Of a stretch of 64,000 nt of DNA, positions 1 through 10,539 are shown piece by piece (position 1 is the first letter of the stretch; each line of letters starts with the position of its first letter). A model generated the notes under the pieces. The model was not told the origin of the DNA. It did not search any database and worked only from the letters and a program-made list of their open reading frames with translations. The DNA is from Adiantum capillus-veneris (Eukaryota > Streptophyta > Polypodiopsida > Polypodiales > Pteridaceae). The stretch lies in contig CM043957.1 of the NCBI GenBank assembly GCA_014529385.2, positions 71,445,003 through 71,509,002 on the forward strand, read 5' to 3'. The position numbers were made by a program, and so were the translations under genes.

Positions 1-5
1 TCTAG

Positions 6-1442
6 CGTGCCCTTAAAACTCTTTCTACGGATGACACAATAGTCATCAAACCGGTGGATAAAAATCTTGGCCTTACCATCCTATCGCGGGAATGGTACGA
101 ACAAGAAGCCTATAGACAACTCAATGATTCATCCACATACACACCCCTCACCCCACCTCCACTTAACTACCTCGCCTCCATACTCCACTCCATCATCCTC
201 AAATACACTCTTCTAACCCCAGTTGAAGCCACCTTTATCCTCGCACCACTCCTTAAACCATTCAAGCCCTGTCCTATCCAATTTCTCCCTAAGCTACACA
301 AACCTACGCTTGTAGCCCGCCCTATTTGCTCTTACCGAGGTTACGTGTTTGAAAATGCTTCCAAATGGCTACACTTCCAACTTTATCCTATCCTCCTTTC
401 ACAAAAACAACATCTTAAAGACTCACTATCCCTTATCATTGATCTCCACTCCCAGACTTTCCCCCCCCATTGTCTCCTTTTTACCTTTGATATAACCTCC
501 CTTTACCCTAGCATACCTATGACTGAGGGACTCATAGCCCTCAGAAATACCATCACTAACTTCTTTGACACCCCAAAAACAGAGTTCATCATCTCGCTTG
601 CCACTCTGATTCTTTCACACCATTATCTCTGCTTCAAAGACAAAGTGTGGCAACAAATTAAAGGCACCGCAATGGGATCAAATTTTGCAGTAGTTTATGC
701 TTGCCTCTTTCTCTGCCATCTAGAAAACCAATCCCTTCTTATCCTTAGCCCGAACCTAGCATATTATAAAATATTCATAGATGATGCCTTCGGAGTTTGG
801 AGAGGAAGTCGCAAATCACTTACCAAAGCCCTCGCTTCTTACGCCTCCCCTTTGCAAAAGCATATTGTAATCTCACCCATCATTTCCCCCTTTGAAGCTA
901 CCATCCTAGATATCCACTTCTACAAGGGACATGCTTTCAACTTTTATGGTATACTTGATTCCAATTGTTACCAAAAGCCTCTCAACTCATACCAATATAT
1001 CCCTTGGATCTCTTGGCACCCTCTCCACCAAAAAGTAGCCTTTATCAAAACAGAACCTAGGCGCTATATCATCAGGGAAAGTAATCCCGACGGATTCGCT
1101 AGCTTGAGAAACCTTTTCTTCCTAAGACTCATTCGCAAAGGTTACCCAAGAAACTTCCTTCTTAAGGTATTTGGATTGATCACCTATAAGGAACGTACCT
1201 CTCTCTTAACCAAAACCCCTTCTTCAAAAAATCTTCTCCCTAACATCCTCAAACTCCCTTTTGCACCAGAAACTCGAAAACTTCATCCTACCCTTACAAT
1301 AGGCAAACCTATCCATACAGCCTGCAATCTCTCTCCCACCCTTTCTCATCTGGACAAACCTATCCTATGTTGGACTAACGGCCACAACTTAGGCACTCTG
1401 CTAACCAAATCCAAAAACAACATTCAAACAAATTTTTTTTGA
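6..1442 (+). CDS. Penelope-like element reverse transcriptase (5'-truncated by window edge)
   Basis: Reverse transcriptase that would copy the element's RNA at a target or telomeric 3' end. The frame is open from base 6 (TAG at 3-5), and codons before the first listed start (GTG at 54) already read IVIKPVDKNLG, a typical PLE entry block, so the true start lies further left or the TAG is a decay mutation. Numbering from 54: LPKLHKP about 79-84, RPICS 89-93, motif A FDITSLYPSIP 145-155, motif B GTAMGSNFA 204-212, catalytic FIDD 241-244, LDI motif near 285, and a PLE-style tail NLGTLLTKSK near 445-455. No GIY-YIG endonuclease follows the stop. The element is therefore either endonuclease-lacking (Athena/Coprina-like) or of the permuted type with an N-terminal nuclease outside the window. 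The core is uninterrupted for 460 codons, suggesting modest age. Confidence 0.85.
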   Translation, partial: RALKTLSTDDTIVIKPVDKNLGLTILSREWYEQEAYRQLNDSSTYTPLTPPPLNYLASILHSIILKYTLLTPVEATFILAPLLKPFKPCPIQFLPKLHKPTLVARPICSYRGYVFENASKWLHFQLYPILLSQKQHLKDSLSLIIDLHSQTFPPHCLLFTFDITSLYPSIPMTEGLIALRNTITNFFDTPKTEFIISLATLILSHHYLCFKDKVWQQIKGTAMGSNFAVVYACLFLCHLENQSLLILSPNLAYYKIFIDDAFGVWRGSRKSLTKALASYASPLQKHIVISPIISPFEATILDIHFYKGHAFNFYGILDSNCYQKPLNSYQYIPWISWHPLHQKVAFIKTEPRRYIIRESNPDGFASLRNLFFLRLIRKGYPRNFLLKVFGLITYKERTSLLTKTPSSKNLLPNILKLPFAPETRKLHPTLTIGKPIHTACNLSPTLSHLDKPILCWTNGHNLGTLLTKSKNNIQTNFF

Positions 1443-2270
1443 AATACTCTTTATCCCCCCCCTAACCGCTACCGCTTATTTTGCAGGTTAATTCTCCAAA
1501 CCCCCCCTTCTTTTTCCCCCCCATATAAACCTCACCGACAACGAAGACCCCTCCTATCCATAAAATCCCCATCCGTCTTTGGAGCTTACTTTCCTAATTT
1601 TTGTCCCTTTGAATGATACTCTTGTACCACCTCTTGTAAACACCTTTTTTGAATGGTACCCTTGAAATACCTTTTTATAAATTTAAATACTCTCCCTTGC
1701 TCCTCAAACCCTTAAGCACCCCCCCCCTCCCCCCCCGCGTTCTCCCCGGTATACACCTTACACCCAGTCATGTACATTACACTCCCATTCCCCCCTTATT
1801 TTCTATTTTAATCCCCTTTAGGATTTAACCCCCCTAGATGGATACACCCCCTTGTATTGCGTTCGACGCCTTCCCCCCCCCCCCCCCAATCAGGCCCCGC
1901 CTCCACTTGAACCGCTCCTCGGCAAACAATCAATGAAAACCTAGAGGGATACACCCCCTTTGTATTGCGTTCCACGCCCTCCCCCCCCCCCCCCCCCCCC
2001 CCCAACACCCACCCACCCACCATTTTTCCCATCTTATCAGGCCCCGCCTCCACTTGAACCGCTCCTCGGCAAACAATCAATGAAAACCTCCCTTATTTTT
2101 ATGGGGACTCTACACCAGAATTTACACCACTCATTGCCTTCAGTTAAAGGAACTCACTCTCTAACTATACCTCTTCAATAAGTACTCTTCCCTCTCCCCC
2201 CCCCCCCCCCCCCCCTTCTTATATAAAAAACACCCTCCCCCCCATGATTCCCCTTTTATCTCCTTTCCCC
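1443..2270 (+). other. PLE 3' noncoding region, C-rich
   Basis: No coding sequence is supported here. The stretch is pyrimidine-rich with repeated C homopolymers (about 1873-1887, 1981-2003, 2197-2214). The small predicted reading frames in it consist of poly-Pro or poly-Gly shadows. It probably belongs to the PLE 3' untranslated or pseudo-LTR region, because it links the RT stop to the hammerhead-like motif. Confidence 0.5.
1834..2088 (+). repeat. 107-bp imperfect direct repeat, two copies
   Basis: Copy 1 (1834-1940) begins ctagatggatacaccccctt and copy 2 (from 1941) begins ctagagggatacaccccctt. Both contain the same block ending in cggcaaacaatcaatgaaaa. Copy 2 is longer because its C-run and a following CACCC-rich stretch are expanded. 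Tandem partial copies like this could be PLE pseudo-LTR material. Confidence 0.8.
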
Positions 2271-2312
2271 TACCACTAATGAGCTCCTCAATGGAGCGAA
2301 ACGCGTTTGGTA
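2271..2312 (+). ncRNA. Hammerhead-ribozyme-like motif (type I), probably inactive
   Basis: The order of helices and core bases matches a hammerhead. Stem I is TACCA (2271-2275) with TGGTA (2308-2312). The core is CTAATGA (2276-2282) where CTGATGA is expected. Stem II is GCTCC (2283-2287) with GGAGC (2293-2297), closed by a 5-nt loop. GAA is at 2298-2300, stem III is the very short AC-GC-GT (2301-2306), and the cleavage position would be T2307. Minimal type I hammerheads with a tiny stem III are known in Penelope-like elements, and this one lies about 830 bp behind a PLE RT. The one core deviation is G5 to A, which should strongly reduce cleavage. Seen: the complementarity. Known: the PLE association. 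Inferred: that it is a decayed copy. Confidence 0.6.
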
Positions 2313-2405
2313 CCCCATAGCCCACCCCCACCACACCTCCCCACAACCCACCCCCTCCCTATTGCTCATGAACATAGTGCTTCGCACGCTTAAACATCGT
2401 TATGA

Positions 2406-3715
2406 ATGGATCATTTGATTGCCCAATGTCGAAATAATCCAAATGCACCAAAGATCACGCCATTAAACTTGATTGAAGTTACTGAGGAGCCATCACCAAG
2501 TGCACCCGTGGTACCAGTAAACGTACTCACACGATCGATGCTCCAAAAACAAAATTATATTCTTGAGGAAAGAGACATGACATCAATTGCCCAATCTCAG
2601 AAAAAGAAGAAAACACAAAGAAAGAGATCGCAAAAAGCAGCGAAGTCAGACCCCAGTTCAAAGACCAACATAGGGACTGGTGACGACCCCGTATATATGA
2701 ACGACGCTGAAGAAGATTCTGATTCAGGTGAAACCATGGAGACCAAAACGACCACTAACATAGAAACCAACAAGGAAGATCTTCATGAGCCACAATGGCC
2801 AGGATCCAAAAAGAAGATAGGAACTTACCCAAACCCTACAGAGGAGATTGAGCGAGTCAAGCAATTAAGGAGTTTGGTAGAAGATACCCAAAGGGATCTA
2901 GAACTAGCACCTAGGAAGATCCAGATTACAGACACCATGTTCCCTACGCAACAACAACCTCACCAAGTCCATAGACCCTTGGACATACCTAGTGTCATCC
3001 AAGAAGAAAGTGACTTAAAGTCATGGGAAAGTGGGCGTACTCACTTCTTGATGGAAAGAATGTTTACAGAGGGACTACCTGATCCTATCGAAGAAATGGA
3101 GATCCCACCTTCCCCACATCAAGGGACTCAAGGCCAAAAGGTGCCGTTAAACATTGCCAAATTGATGGATTTCATGTCTTCAGAAGTTAGAACCATCATC
3201 ATGTCCCAACTATATAAAGACCCCGAGCTAGTGTCAGCCCTTCGAGCCTTCCTCAATGGAGAATTGAAGTTTGGGCTACCACAATTTGCACAGATGGATG
3301 GAGCTGGGGAGATGCCAATAGAGGAGGAATACATAGATCCACAACCGAACCTAGATGAGAACCTTGTTATAGAAATACCTATTAACAAGTTGGGACAATA
3401 CTTTGAGGGTGATGAATCTAATGCGACTATACCAATAACTACTAAGGGATTAACTGTGAAGGGAATCCTTGATGGTGGCGCTGGGGTTAGCATTGTGACT
3501 AAAAATTAATGGGAAACTATGGGAAGACCTCACCTTGCGACCACAACCATAGTAGTGAAGATGGCCAATGGGTCTATTGTTAAACCTATTGGGATGCTAG
3601 AAGATCTCAAGATCAAGGTCTTTGGACATAAAATAAGGATTACCTTTATTGTTATGGATTTCTCCAAACACACTATGGCATCGGAGATGATCTTAGGACG
3701 CCCTTTCATGAGGTA
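2406..3715 (+). pseudogene. Element A gag tail and retropepsin (broken)
   Basis: The first residues, MDHLIAQC, are the second half of a CX2CX3HX4C zinc knuckle (compare CGINHLIVDC in element E). A long charged linker with a KKKKTQRKRSQK basic patch follows. The C-terminal part is an aspartic protease: GILDGGAGVSIVTK near 3465-3500, where DGGA stands at the usual DSGA/DTGA site, then conserved KMANG and ILGRPFM blocks at 3560-3715. Stop codons at 3507-3509 and just after 3715 interrupt the protease. It is homologous to the proteases of elements D (44071 on) and E (63154 on). Not functional as read. Confidence 0.75.
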
Positions 3716-3722
3716 AGCAAAA

Positions 3723-4769
3723 ATGGTGCATGACTGGTCTAAAAACCATGTCTACTTGCAGTTCCAAGATTCTGTCATTCGAGTGGATCTTGTGACGGGT
3801 CGAGCACATCCTCTAGGAAACAGGTTTATAATCGATCATAGATCTGACACCACAGTTCACTCGGCCCCATTGCAGTATTGTTACACGTGTAAAGCGGGCA
3901 CTGATGTTGGGGAAGATTCTCCTTATATGGATGTACTACCTGGGATGACTGAGTCGGACAATGTGGATTGGGTCCACCTTGTAGCAACCATAGACACTTG
4001 GGGAAATAGGGGGACGACCTGGGTAACACCTGAGGGGGATGAAATACCACCACTTATACCCTTAAATATGCTACAAGCAATGTATATAGCTTCTGACAAA
4101 ACTCATCCTTATATAACAAAAAGAACGTACAAATGGGTCCCTAAAGCTTCTTTAGCGACCATAGATAGTGCTAAAAAATAAAAGCCTCGTAAAAAACCTC
4201 CCACTCGCTCCAAGAAAAGTAAGAAAACGTGGCGTTGGATTCCTAAACGACTATTGTAAGCCCAAGGCTACTATCAAGGAAATGATCAAATTTGGGTGCC
4301 AAAACGTAGATTGTGTTCTTACCTGTCACCTGACCCAGGTGAGCCCAATCCATTAGCTCTAAAACGAATCGACGATCGGGGAAAGAAAAAAATCACGGAA
4401 TGCTACACACCTACTCCAGAGCTAGTTCGGGTACCGAAGAAAGAACGATTTGTTCCACCTAGCTCAAGAAGAGGGGAGTCCCATGAAGCTTCTAGCTCCT
4501 CATGTAATGCATCCATAGAGGTAAAAGCTTCTCCACAGCCTCCACCTACAATAGTGGACCTCCATAAAGTTACAAAGAAATCCACACCTCCCAGTGTTCA
4601 AGAATCACCTGATGAACCACTTCAAGTTCGATCTTGGGAGAGTACCTTACCACCCTTGCAACTCGACGAGGCACCTAAGGTAATAGAAAACTACTGGCAA
4701 AAATCTCCACCTATTACCAACTGGAACAATTGGTTTCAAAGGGTGACAAGCTCATTTCAAACGGTATGA
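3723..4769 (+). pseudogene. Element A WxPK-repeat C-terminal region (broken)
   Basis: After the protease the protein first continues like D and E (MVHDWSKNHVYLQF), then passes into the tail shared with element B. That tail has YKWVPK, RWIPKRLL, IWVPKRRL and LVRVPKKERFVPPS blocks, ending in NWFQRVTSSFQTV with a stop at 4767-4769. The frame is broken by stops near 4180 and 4257. In element B the same region is intact inside one 507-residue protein. The function of the WxPK repeats is unknown to me. They replace the place where RT would be expected. Confidence 0.7.
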
Positions 4770-6389
4770 TCTACCCAAGGAAGGGGGGAGTGTTTGCTGA
4801 CATCCATCATTCACTTGCTTCCCTCTAAACCTTGTTTCCCTGACCTCTCAATCACCAATCTTAGGGAATGTATATATAAAGTATTATACTCACAAAAAAC
4901 AAAAATAATAAAGAGCAAGAGCAATTAGCAAACAAGTATGCACAACAAAAGTCAAAACATTGACCCAGACCTACACATTCACATCCGGTACACTGAAATA
5001 GAAACCTATGTTATCAAAAACCTTTGATCCTCATCACTCGAGTGATGGAGGGTAGGTAGAATTAGTACGATAGGAGTGTTTCTGTTTTAGAGTTGAGTGA
5101 TTAGCAAAGTTCCTCTTTCCCACTGATGTGCCTCCTAGAGGTATTCTTTGTGTTTCCTCGTGTGTACAGGAACGTGTTGCAGTCGTTAGGATTTGGACCT
5201 TCATGGGATCTTTCTCTCATCCACTTTTCATATCAAGCGCGATCATCAACACAAACAGGTGTTTCTTGTCCATTAGCATTGCCCCTTATCTTTTTTGCAT
5301 CCATGTGTTTGTCTGCTTTGATTGTGATTGGTAGCATAATATCCAGCACATTTGCTTAGTAACAAACATTTAATTCAATGTAATTTTGTCATAATCACTT
5401 GTCTAGGTTTAAAAATCAAGCAGTCCGACTAAGCTAGTTTGACCAAGTTAGGTGTTAAAGATCTTCTCTTAATACCATGGGGAATGCCTTCCTAATAATC
5501 AATGGTTACTTAGATTCTTAATCCGATTTAGGCAGCATTGTATGAAAGGTACTAGGGCTTTCTAGTGGGCTTGACCCTATTGACCTTTAGCTTAAGTATT
5601 ATAAAGGGAGTTTACTTGTGTGATGAGCCTGGGGAGGTGTATCAGTGTTATATGACCCCCAAAGTTACAAAATTAAAATGTTGAAAATGAACAAACAAAA
5701 AAATCAAAGTACCACAATGTAAAATCTTAAGCTGGAAGAGAAATCTCAGCTTGATTGGGTACTAGAGCCCTAGAGGTTCCCAGTGTGGGTGATTTTCCTT
5801 GAAAAGCAAAAAACCCAAGGCATACAAAATAAGCACACACATCAAAATTGAATCACTATGAAAAGACTTTGGGGGGTCAAAGAAAAGGTAATCAGTCAGG
5901 CGATGATTTCATGAGAAATTCCTTTTATCGTAGCTTAACTAGAAGGTCTTCTAGGTATAGCCTCTAGTCAGCCCTCGAACATGAAATACTTCACTCTTGC
6001 GATTAAACAACTTAATTGACCAGAGAAAATTAAGAAGCTTACCCATGGTATTAATAGTCGATCTCTAGTGCCTTTCGACCGTTAAATTAGCGACCACCCC
6101 AGGCTTGTTTAATTTTTTACCTTTACATTTGTTTATGCATTTGATTATATTGCAATTTAATGTTTATTGCTGACAAATGGTTTAAAATTCTGTTACCAAT
6201 CACATTGTCTGCCTACAACTGCATATGCTTTTTTATTCTATATGAGAATGCAATTACTGTGCCAATGTTGTTTGATTTTGCAGTGACTGAAGAAGGCTAA
6301 GGACATTCATCTCAAATGCTCTTCCATCTCAACGAACGAGATTCAACTCAATAGCTTCCGAGGACGGAATCTACATCAGGAAGGGGGGT
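4770..6389 (+). other. Element A 3' noncoding region and polypurine tract
   Basis: About 1.6 kb without supported genes. From about 5086 onward it is clearly homologous to 27497-28824 of element B, sharing for example the blocks around gtgcctcctagaggtatt and aagcagtccgactaagct. It ends with a purine-rich tract, aggaaggggggt (about 6379-6389), directly before the LTR, as expected for a polypurine tract. The element B acidic ORF2 has no counterpart here. Confidence 0.7.
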
Positions 6390-6991
6390 TGTTAACCCTC
6401 ACGGCTCACGGACACCCTATCACCTACGACGGATGTTCTAACCTACGGCGGACATTGTATTATTTATTTGATAGAGTCAGGTACCGGGCTTGTCGGTCCA
6501 ATAGGAAAAAGGTAAGAGTGATCTCCGATGAGAGGCGCACTCTAACTGGAACATTCAAGGGATTAGTTGGCTAAGCATGGGCGCCCAAGTGTGAATGGGG
6601 TGAGCTCATATAAAAGTCAACTGAACCTAAAATTCACTCATTCTCTCATTTGTGCAATAGAAGAGTGCTCTTGCTCCATCTCCATCTCCATCTTCTTCTT
6701 CTTCACCTCCTTGTGTGTGCGTGTATGTGAGAGAGAGAGAGAGTGTGTGTGTGGGCGATCGAGCATTACGAAGGCACGGCGGCGGCGAAGCGGTTGAGCG
6801 CGGCGAAGAGGCGGCTCCTTCTTCTTCGCGGCGAGGAATCCTCCACGAAGCAAGCGTAGAGCGGTGAGTGACACACCATCCCCTTCTTTGAGCTTACTAG
6901 TTTAGGCTTGTTGTGTGCTTGGAGCCATTTGTGGCTCGCACACGGTGTATCGGCAAGTTCCTTGCATTGACATGTGCGACATATGCGCACA
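6390..6991 (+). repeat. Element A 3' LTR (602 bp)
   Basis: It starts TGTTAACCCTCACGG and ends GCGCACA, matching both 576-bp LTRs of element B along its length with many substitutions. It contains a likely promoter (ctcatataaaag near 6604-6615) followed by a pyrimidine-rich stretch and a GA/GT microsatellite. The next bases, GTGCA (6992-6996), would be one copy of the target duplication. The partner copy is outside the window. Confidence 0.85.
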
Positions 6992-7893
6992 GTGCAACAT
7001 CACAATTCAAAGCACGACGGCCTTTCTTCTTTGATGCAACGTTTTGTCAGCTTACTGGGCTTGAGATGATGCACAGCTATTTTGGGTCAGGTCATGGAAA
7101 AGGTGAACATGGTGTTGGTGCCCTCATTAAGAGGGCATTATCCCATGATCAATTAAAGGTGGATGGACACCCCCTGTATAATGCAGCAACATTGGTCAAT
7201 TACCTTACCCTAGTGAACAATAGTAAAGACTATTGGTCATCTGTGAACAAGGTCGATAGGGTCTTCTGTGAAATCAAGGTGGGTGATGTGCTAAGAGATA
7301 TAGAATGGGATTGCAAGAAAATCAATGGATCACGTTTGATGCATTGTGTGAATGGTTTCTCTTCAATAGATATGACTGCACTGATGTGTAGAAATGTGTC
7401 CTGCTTCTGTCATGCTTGTGAGCATGGTCAATGGAGAAGATGTGCAAAAAACAAAACTTACATAGAAGCATGGAAGTACTGGAGGATCATACCAACAGAG
7501 GCTAACATAGATGAAGATGTTTCAAGTGACAAGGAGATTGATGCACCTATTTATGTTGGCCATCACGATGATTTGGGTGATGCCTTACGAGTTGGAGATA
7601 ACTTTGCAGTCAACACTGAGGAGGAAGACTCTGATTTTTATATATTGAAGTGTTGCACGGAGAAGAGGCTATCCACCGTGACTCAGAAGGATGCGTGGCA
7701 CAATCAGATAAAGAATAAATCCTTCTATGTTGATGGGCACTTTTACGATAAATTCACGGGACGCTCTGATCAATATGTGTTACTAGATGATAGGCCTCCA
7801 GCTTCCATGTACTCGCACCTAGTTCAATGCCATAAGTTCCCCTTGTATCCTGAGAGAAATGAACCTAATGTCTACACTTTGAGTGGTGTATGA
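6992..7893 (+). pseudogene. X2 DDE transposase, C-terminal part, cut by element A
   Basis: The sequence reads ATSQFKARRPFFF, SYFGSGHGKGEHGVGALIKRAL, a CFCHACEHGQWRRC cysteine motif and GDNFAVNTEE, and ends at TGA 7891-7893. It is collinear with residues after the second catalytic Asp in the X1 transposase (SDGAASQFK, then GHGKGEHDG). The preceding SDG is missing because element A inserted between GGT and GCA of that motif. The remaining 300 codons are open, including the catalytic Glu of KGEH. The first two Asp residues must lie left of the window. An ORF caller would start upstream inside the LTR (6913), but those first 26 codons belong to element A. Confidence 0.8.
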
Positions 7894-8377
7894 GCACATC
7901 TACGATAGCATGCCCTTTGATACCAAGCCTATTTGAAACATATTGACCTCATAAAGTATATTGGGTACCACTTTCTTGTATTTGTTTCTCATAAAAACTA
8001 ACGTTCCTCATCCAAAAGCTAAAGCATATCTGACACTTTTTTATTCTTTCAAGTACATGTAGCTTACAACTTGTCATCCACTTGCAAGTGCTTTAAACTA
8101 CCTTCAACCAGATTTTACAAAAAAATCAAGCCCTTTAAGCCACCGAAAAGTTTTCAAGACACCCTTATATACACAGTTTCGATATCATTGACCACCTACA
8201 AGTGCTATCTAAACCACTAGCAAGTGGTTCAGAACCTTTTCCAAACCACTTGCAAGTGGAGGAGAAGACCTAGCAGGTGATCTAGAAGGCCTTTTCAAGT
8301 GCTTTAGAACCACTTGCTTGTATACGTAATGTCGATCTTATAGACCACCTGCAAGTGCTATCTAAACCACTAGCAAG
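7894..8377 (+). repeat. X2 minisatellite, left part
   Basis: From about 8040 the DNA is made of degenerate units around aaccactngcaagtgctatct. Several carry the 12-base palindrome CACTTGCAAGTG (for example near 8086 and 8247). 7894-8040 is unique 3' flank of the transposase. The array is split by copia element G and resumes at 12066. Confidence 0.8.
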
Positions 8378-8564
8378 TGAAGGGGATCGGGGAGCACCAC
8401 AGACGGAGAGTGCGAGAGAGAGAAGGAGACACACACTATGTGGGTGGGGAGACTCAAAAGAGTGAGCAGCCCCCTATACACTTATGCTATGTATAAGGTA
8501 TACAAGTCAGTGGGCGCCCAGACTCTGGGCGGCCGGGCAAGGCACAGACGCCTATACCCCAACA
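8378..8564 (-). repeat. Element G 3' LTR
   Basis: 187 bp, same length as the partner at 11879-12065 with a few substitutions (for example gtgggcgccc versus gtgggctccc). On the minus strand the purine-rich ccagggaggt just before it (8565-8574) can serve as polypurine tract. Confidence 0.9.
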
Positions 8565-8644
8565 ACCTCCCTGGTTAAAGGCGACTGTGCCTTTAACCAA
8601 GAGAACCTAGTCTAAAGACTACAAAAGGCGAGAGAAAACCGCTC

Positions 8645-9616
8645 TCAATCGATGCCCACTGGCTGGCTGTGATCGTGTGCATCCGGCTGTCCTGCTCCCG
8701 TGTAAGTCCATACACCACCAGACGTACTGCACACGTACTGCAAGTATGTACGCAATACCTGCATATCTCCCTCGTGCACTATGCCATCATCAGTCAACAA
8801 ACAACTGACAACCCCAACTACAAATGCTCCCACTGCAGCTGCGATATCCGGTCTCAAGATCAGCATCTCATACATGAGACCACCGAATGCCGATGCAATG
8901 CTAGCGAGCCCTGCTAGCTCTACGGAGCATGCATCAACATATATATCCCTGGCAATAGGCATCTGTGACTGACAAGGCGTGTCAGCCACATGCATCTCCT
9001 GACTGTCCACAAAAGACGCATCAACCTGTCGTGCAACCTCAGAGCAAACCAGCTGCTCTAGGTGTCTGCTGGAAGACATATCCTGCACAACTATATCCCC
9101 ATGCTCATTGTCGAGCATAGAAAGGAATGACTGCATAATCGCTGACATCTCAGCCTCCTCTGCAATCATCCACTGCAAACATGACCACTCAATCTGCTGT
9201 GACTCACTAGAGCTCTCATGCTCTAACTCCGTATACATAGACTCTTGCACAACGTCCTCCTGTCGTGACTCACTAGAGCAAGACCGCTCTACCTGTCTAT
9301 CCTGCATAGAAGTATCTAGCACAACTAAGTCTCTGCTTTGCTCAGTCACTAGCAAAGCATGCATGTCTGACTCTGTCACCTCTCTATGTGACTGCTCAAG
9401 TCGTGCCCAACCTGTGTGCACAACGAGCTCACTACTCTGCACTCCATGCAAAGCATCCTGCAACCCACAAGCAAAAGAGACTCGCCTGCTCTCTCGCTGT
9501 CTACCTGGCTGCATGATCACAGAGACAACACCGTCTCTCGCGTGATCTACATGCAATGGGTAACCTGTACCACTCCTGGCACCTCTCGCAATCACTAGCG
9601 AACCCAAATGCATCAC
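8645..9616 (-). pseudogene. Element G pre-integrase fragment fused to an unknown Ser/Glu-rich ORF
   Basis: The start, GSLVIARGARSGTGYPLHV, resembles the copia gag-pre-integrase block that normally precedes the HHCC zinc finger. No HHCC or DDE residues follow. Instead about 270 residues rich in Ser, Glu, Gln and Val run to the stop, with a hydrophobic segment near residues 230-280. The ORF is open for 323 codons. It is separated from the protease ORF upstream by stops and a frame change. Function of the tail unknown; it may be a neutral open frame. Confidence 0.5.
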
Positions 9617-9640
9617 AAAATCTCGCTCTCGTAGAAAAAT

Positions 9641-10120
9641 CTAACATCCACTATCCCGTAACTGTCTGACTGAGATCAAATCCCATCTCAGATCTGGCAC
9701 ATAACGCACATGACGCAGGGTAAATCTCATACCACTGAGCAAGGACAAACATACGTCTCCTGCACCCTCAATGTCATACACAACACCATCAGCCATGTGC
9801 ACACAACCAAGTCTCCCACTAGAAAACGTGCTAAACCACTCACGATGCGACGTGACATGGAAAGTAGCATCTGAATCTAGTAACCAATATGAAGACAATG
9901 TGCAATCCGATATGCAATCCGTAGACATAAGATCGTCTGAAGACAAGCTAGATGTAAATGTGACATCGCCGTCACAAGCATACTCAGTAACCACCGTACT
10001 GATCTCACTAGCATCTATCATGCCCAAATCTGCATCACGCATCTGTCGCCTCCGTTGTCTCAAACGCCTGAAACATCGACGCCTAATGTGCCCTCTATGT
10101 CCACAATGCCAACATGTCAA
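9641..10120 (-). pseudogene. Element G nucleocapsid zinc knuckle and protease
   Basis: Residues 3-16 are CWHCGHRGHIRRRC, a CX2CX4HX4C retroviral zinc knuckle. WLLDSDATFHVTSHREWF follows, the copia protease active site, except that the invariant Gly of DSGA is Asp here. LRHVRYVPDLRWDLISVRQL is the conserved end of the copia protease region. The G-to-D change should abolish protease activity. The frame differs from the gag ORF just upstream, so at least one frameshift separates them. Confidence 0.8.
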
Positions 10121-10533
10121 TCTCTATGCCGTCGAGACTTGCGTGTGGGACCAATCTCTCCCATGGACATAGAAGTGGGACTAGACTCCCCTGTAGACAT
10201 GGAGGTCGCGTACATAGCATGTAAACTCTGCCATAAAGCATGAGTTGTAGTCTCCCTCAAGACCTGCCAGTAAACAGACTCAACCAGATGCAAACAAATC
10301 GTAGACATTGCTAACTCATCAAGATCCTGCCAATCATCATCACGCATAGACTTGGGCTTCGTCGATAAACCACGCAAGGGTTTATCCGGCCCCAAATACG
10401 CCAATGCAACAAGCATATGCTCCTTCCAAGCAACAAAATCTGCACCATCAAACTGTGTCAGACCATAACGCTGAAAGTCAAATGAAAAATCAGCCAGAAT
10501 GCTCGCAAAAGAGCAACCAACAATGAGTAGCAA
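10117..10533 (-). pseudogene. Element G gag (copia UBN2-like)
   Basis: FDGADFVAWKEHMLVALAYL and the later LAMSTICLHLVESVYWQVL with TTHALWQSLHAMY are the usual landmarks of copia gag (entry block, then AxxxI-type helix, then WxxL). A repeated SMSTGESSPTSMSMGE segment precedes the end. It overlaps the zinc-knuckle ORF by 4 bases in another frame. The N-terminus before the F-DG block is plausible but unproven. Confidence 0.7.
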
Positions 10534-10539
10534 ATGTCA

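Larger units (their letters stand above)
2406..6991 (+). mobile_element. Ty3/gypsy-type element A (5'-truncated, non-autonomous)
   Basis: The coding part begins abruptly inside a zinc knuckle at 2406, right after the PLE-derived DNA, so the 5' LTR and most of gag are missing or lie left of the window. It contains a gag tail, a decayed protease, a WxPK-repeat tail shared with element B, about 1.6 kb of 3' noncoding DNA, a polypurine tract and a 3' LTR ending in GCGCACA. No RT, RNase H or integrase is present. It lies in the transposase of X2: the LTR end is followed by GTGCA, which fits the interrupted codons of that gene. Confidence 0.8.

Noticed and set aside
6389-6874. Short ORFs within the element A LTR
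   Set aside because: The same stretch in the element B LTRs is noncoding LTR sequence with promoter and microsatellite.
8669-10243. Plus-strand ORFs of 60-145 codons
   Set aside because: Antisense to the copia gag-protease region of element G, whose motifs are on the minus strand.
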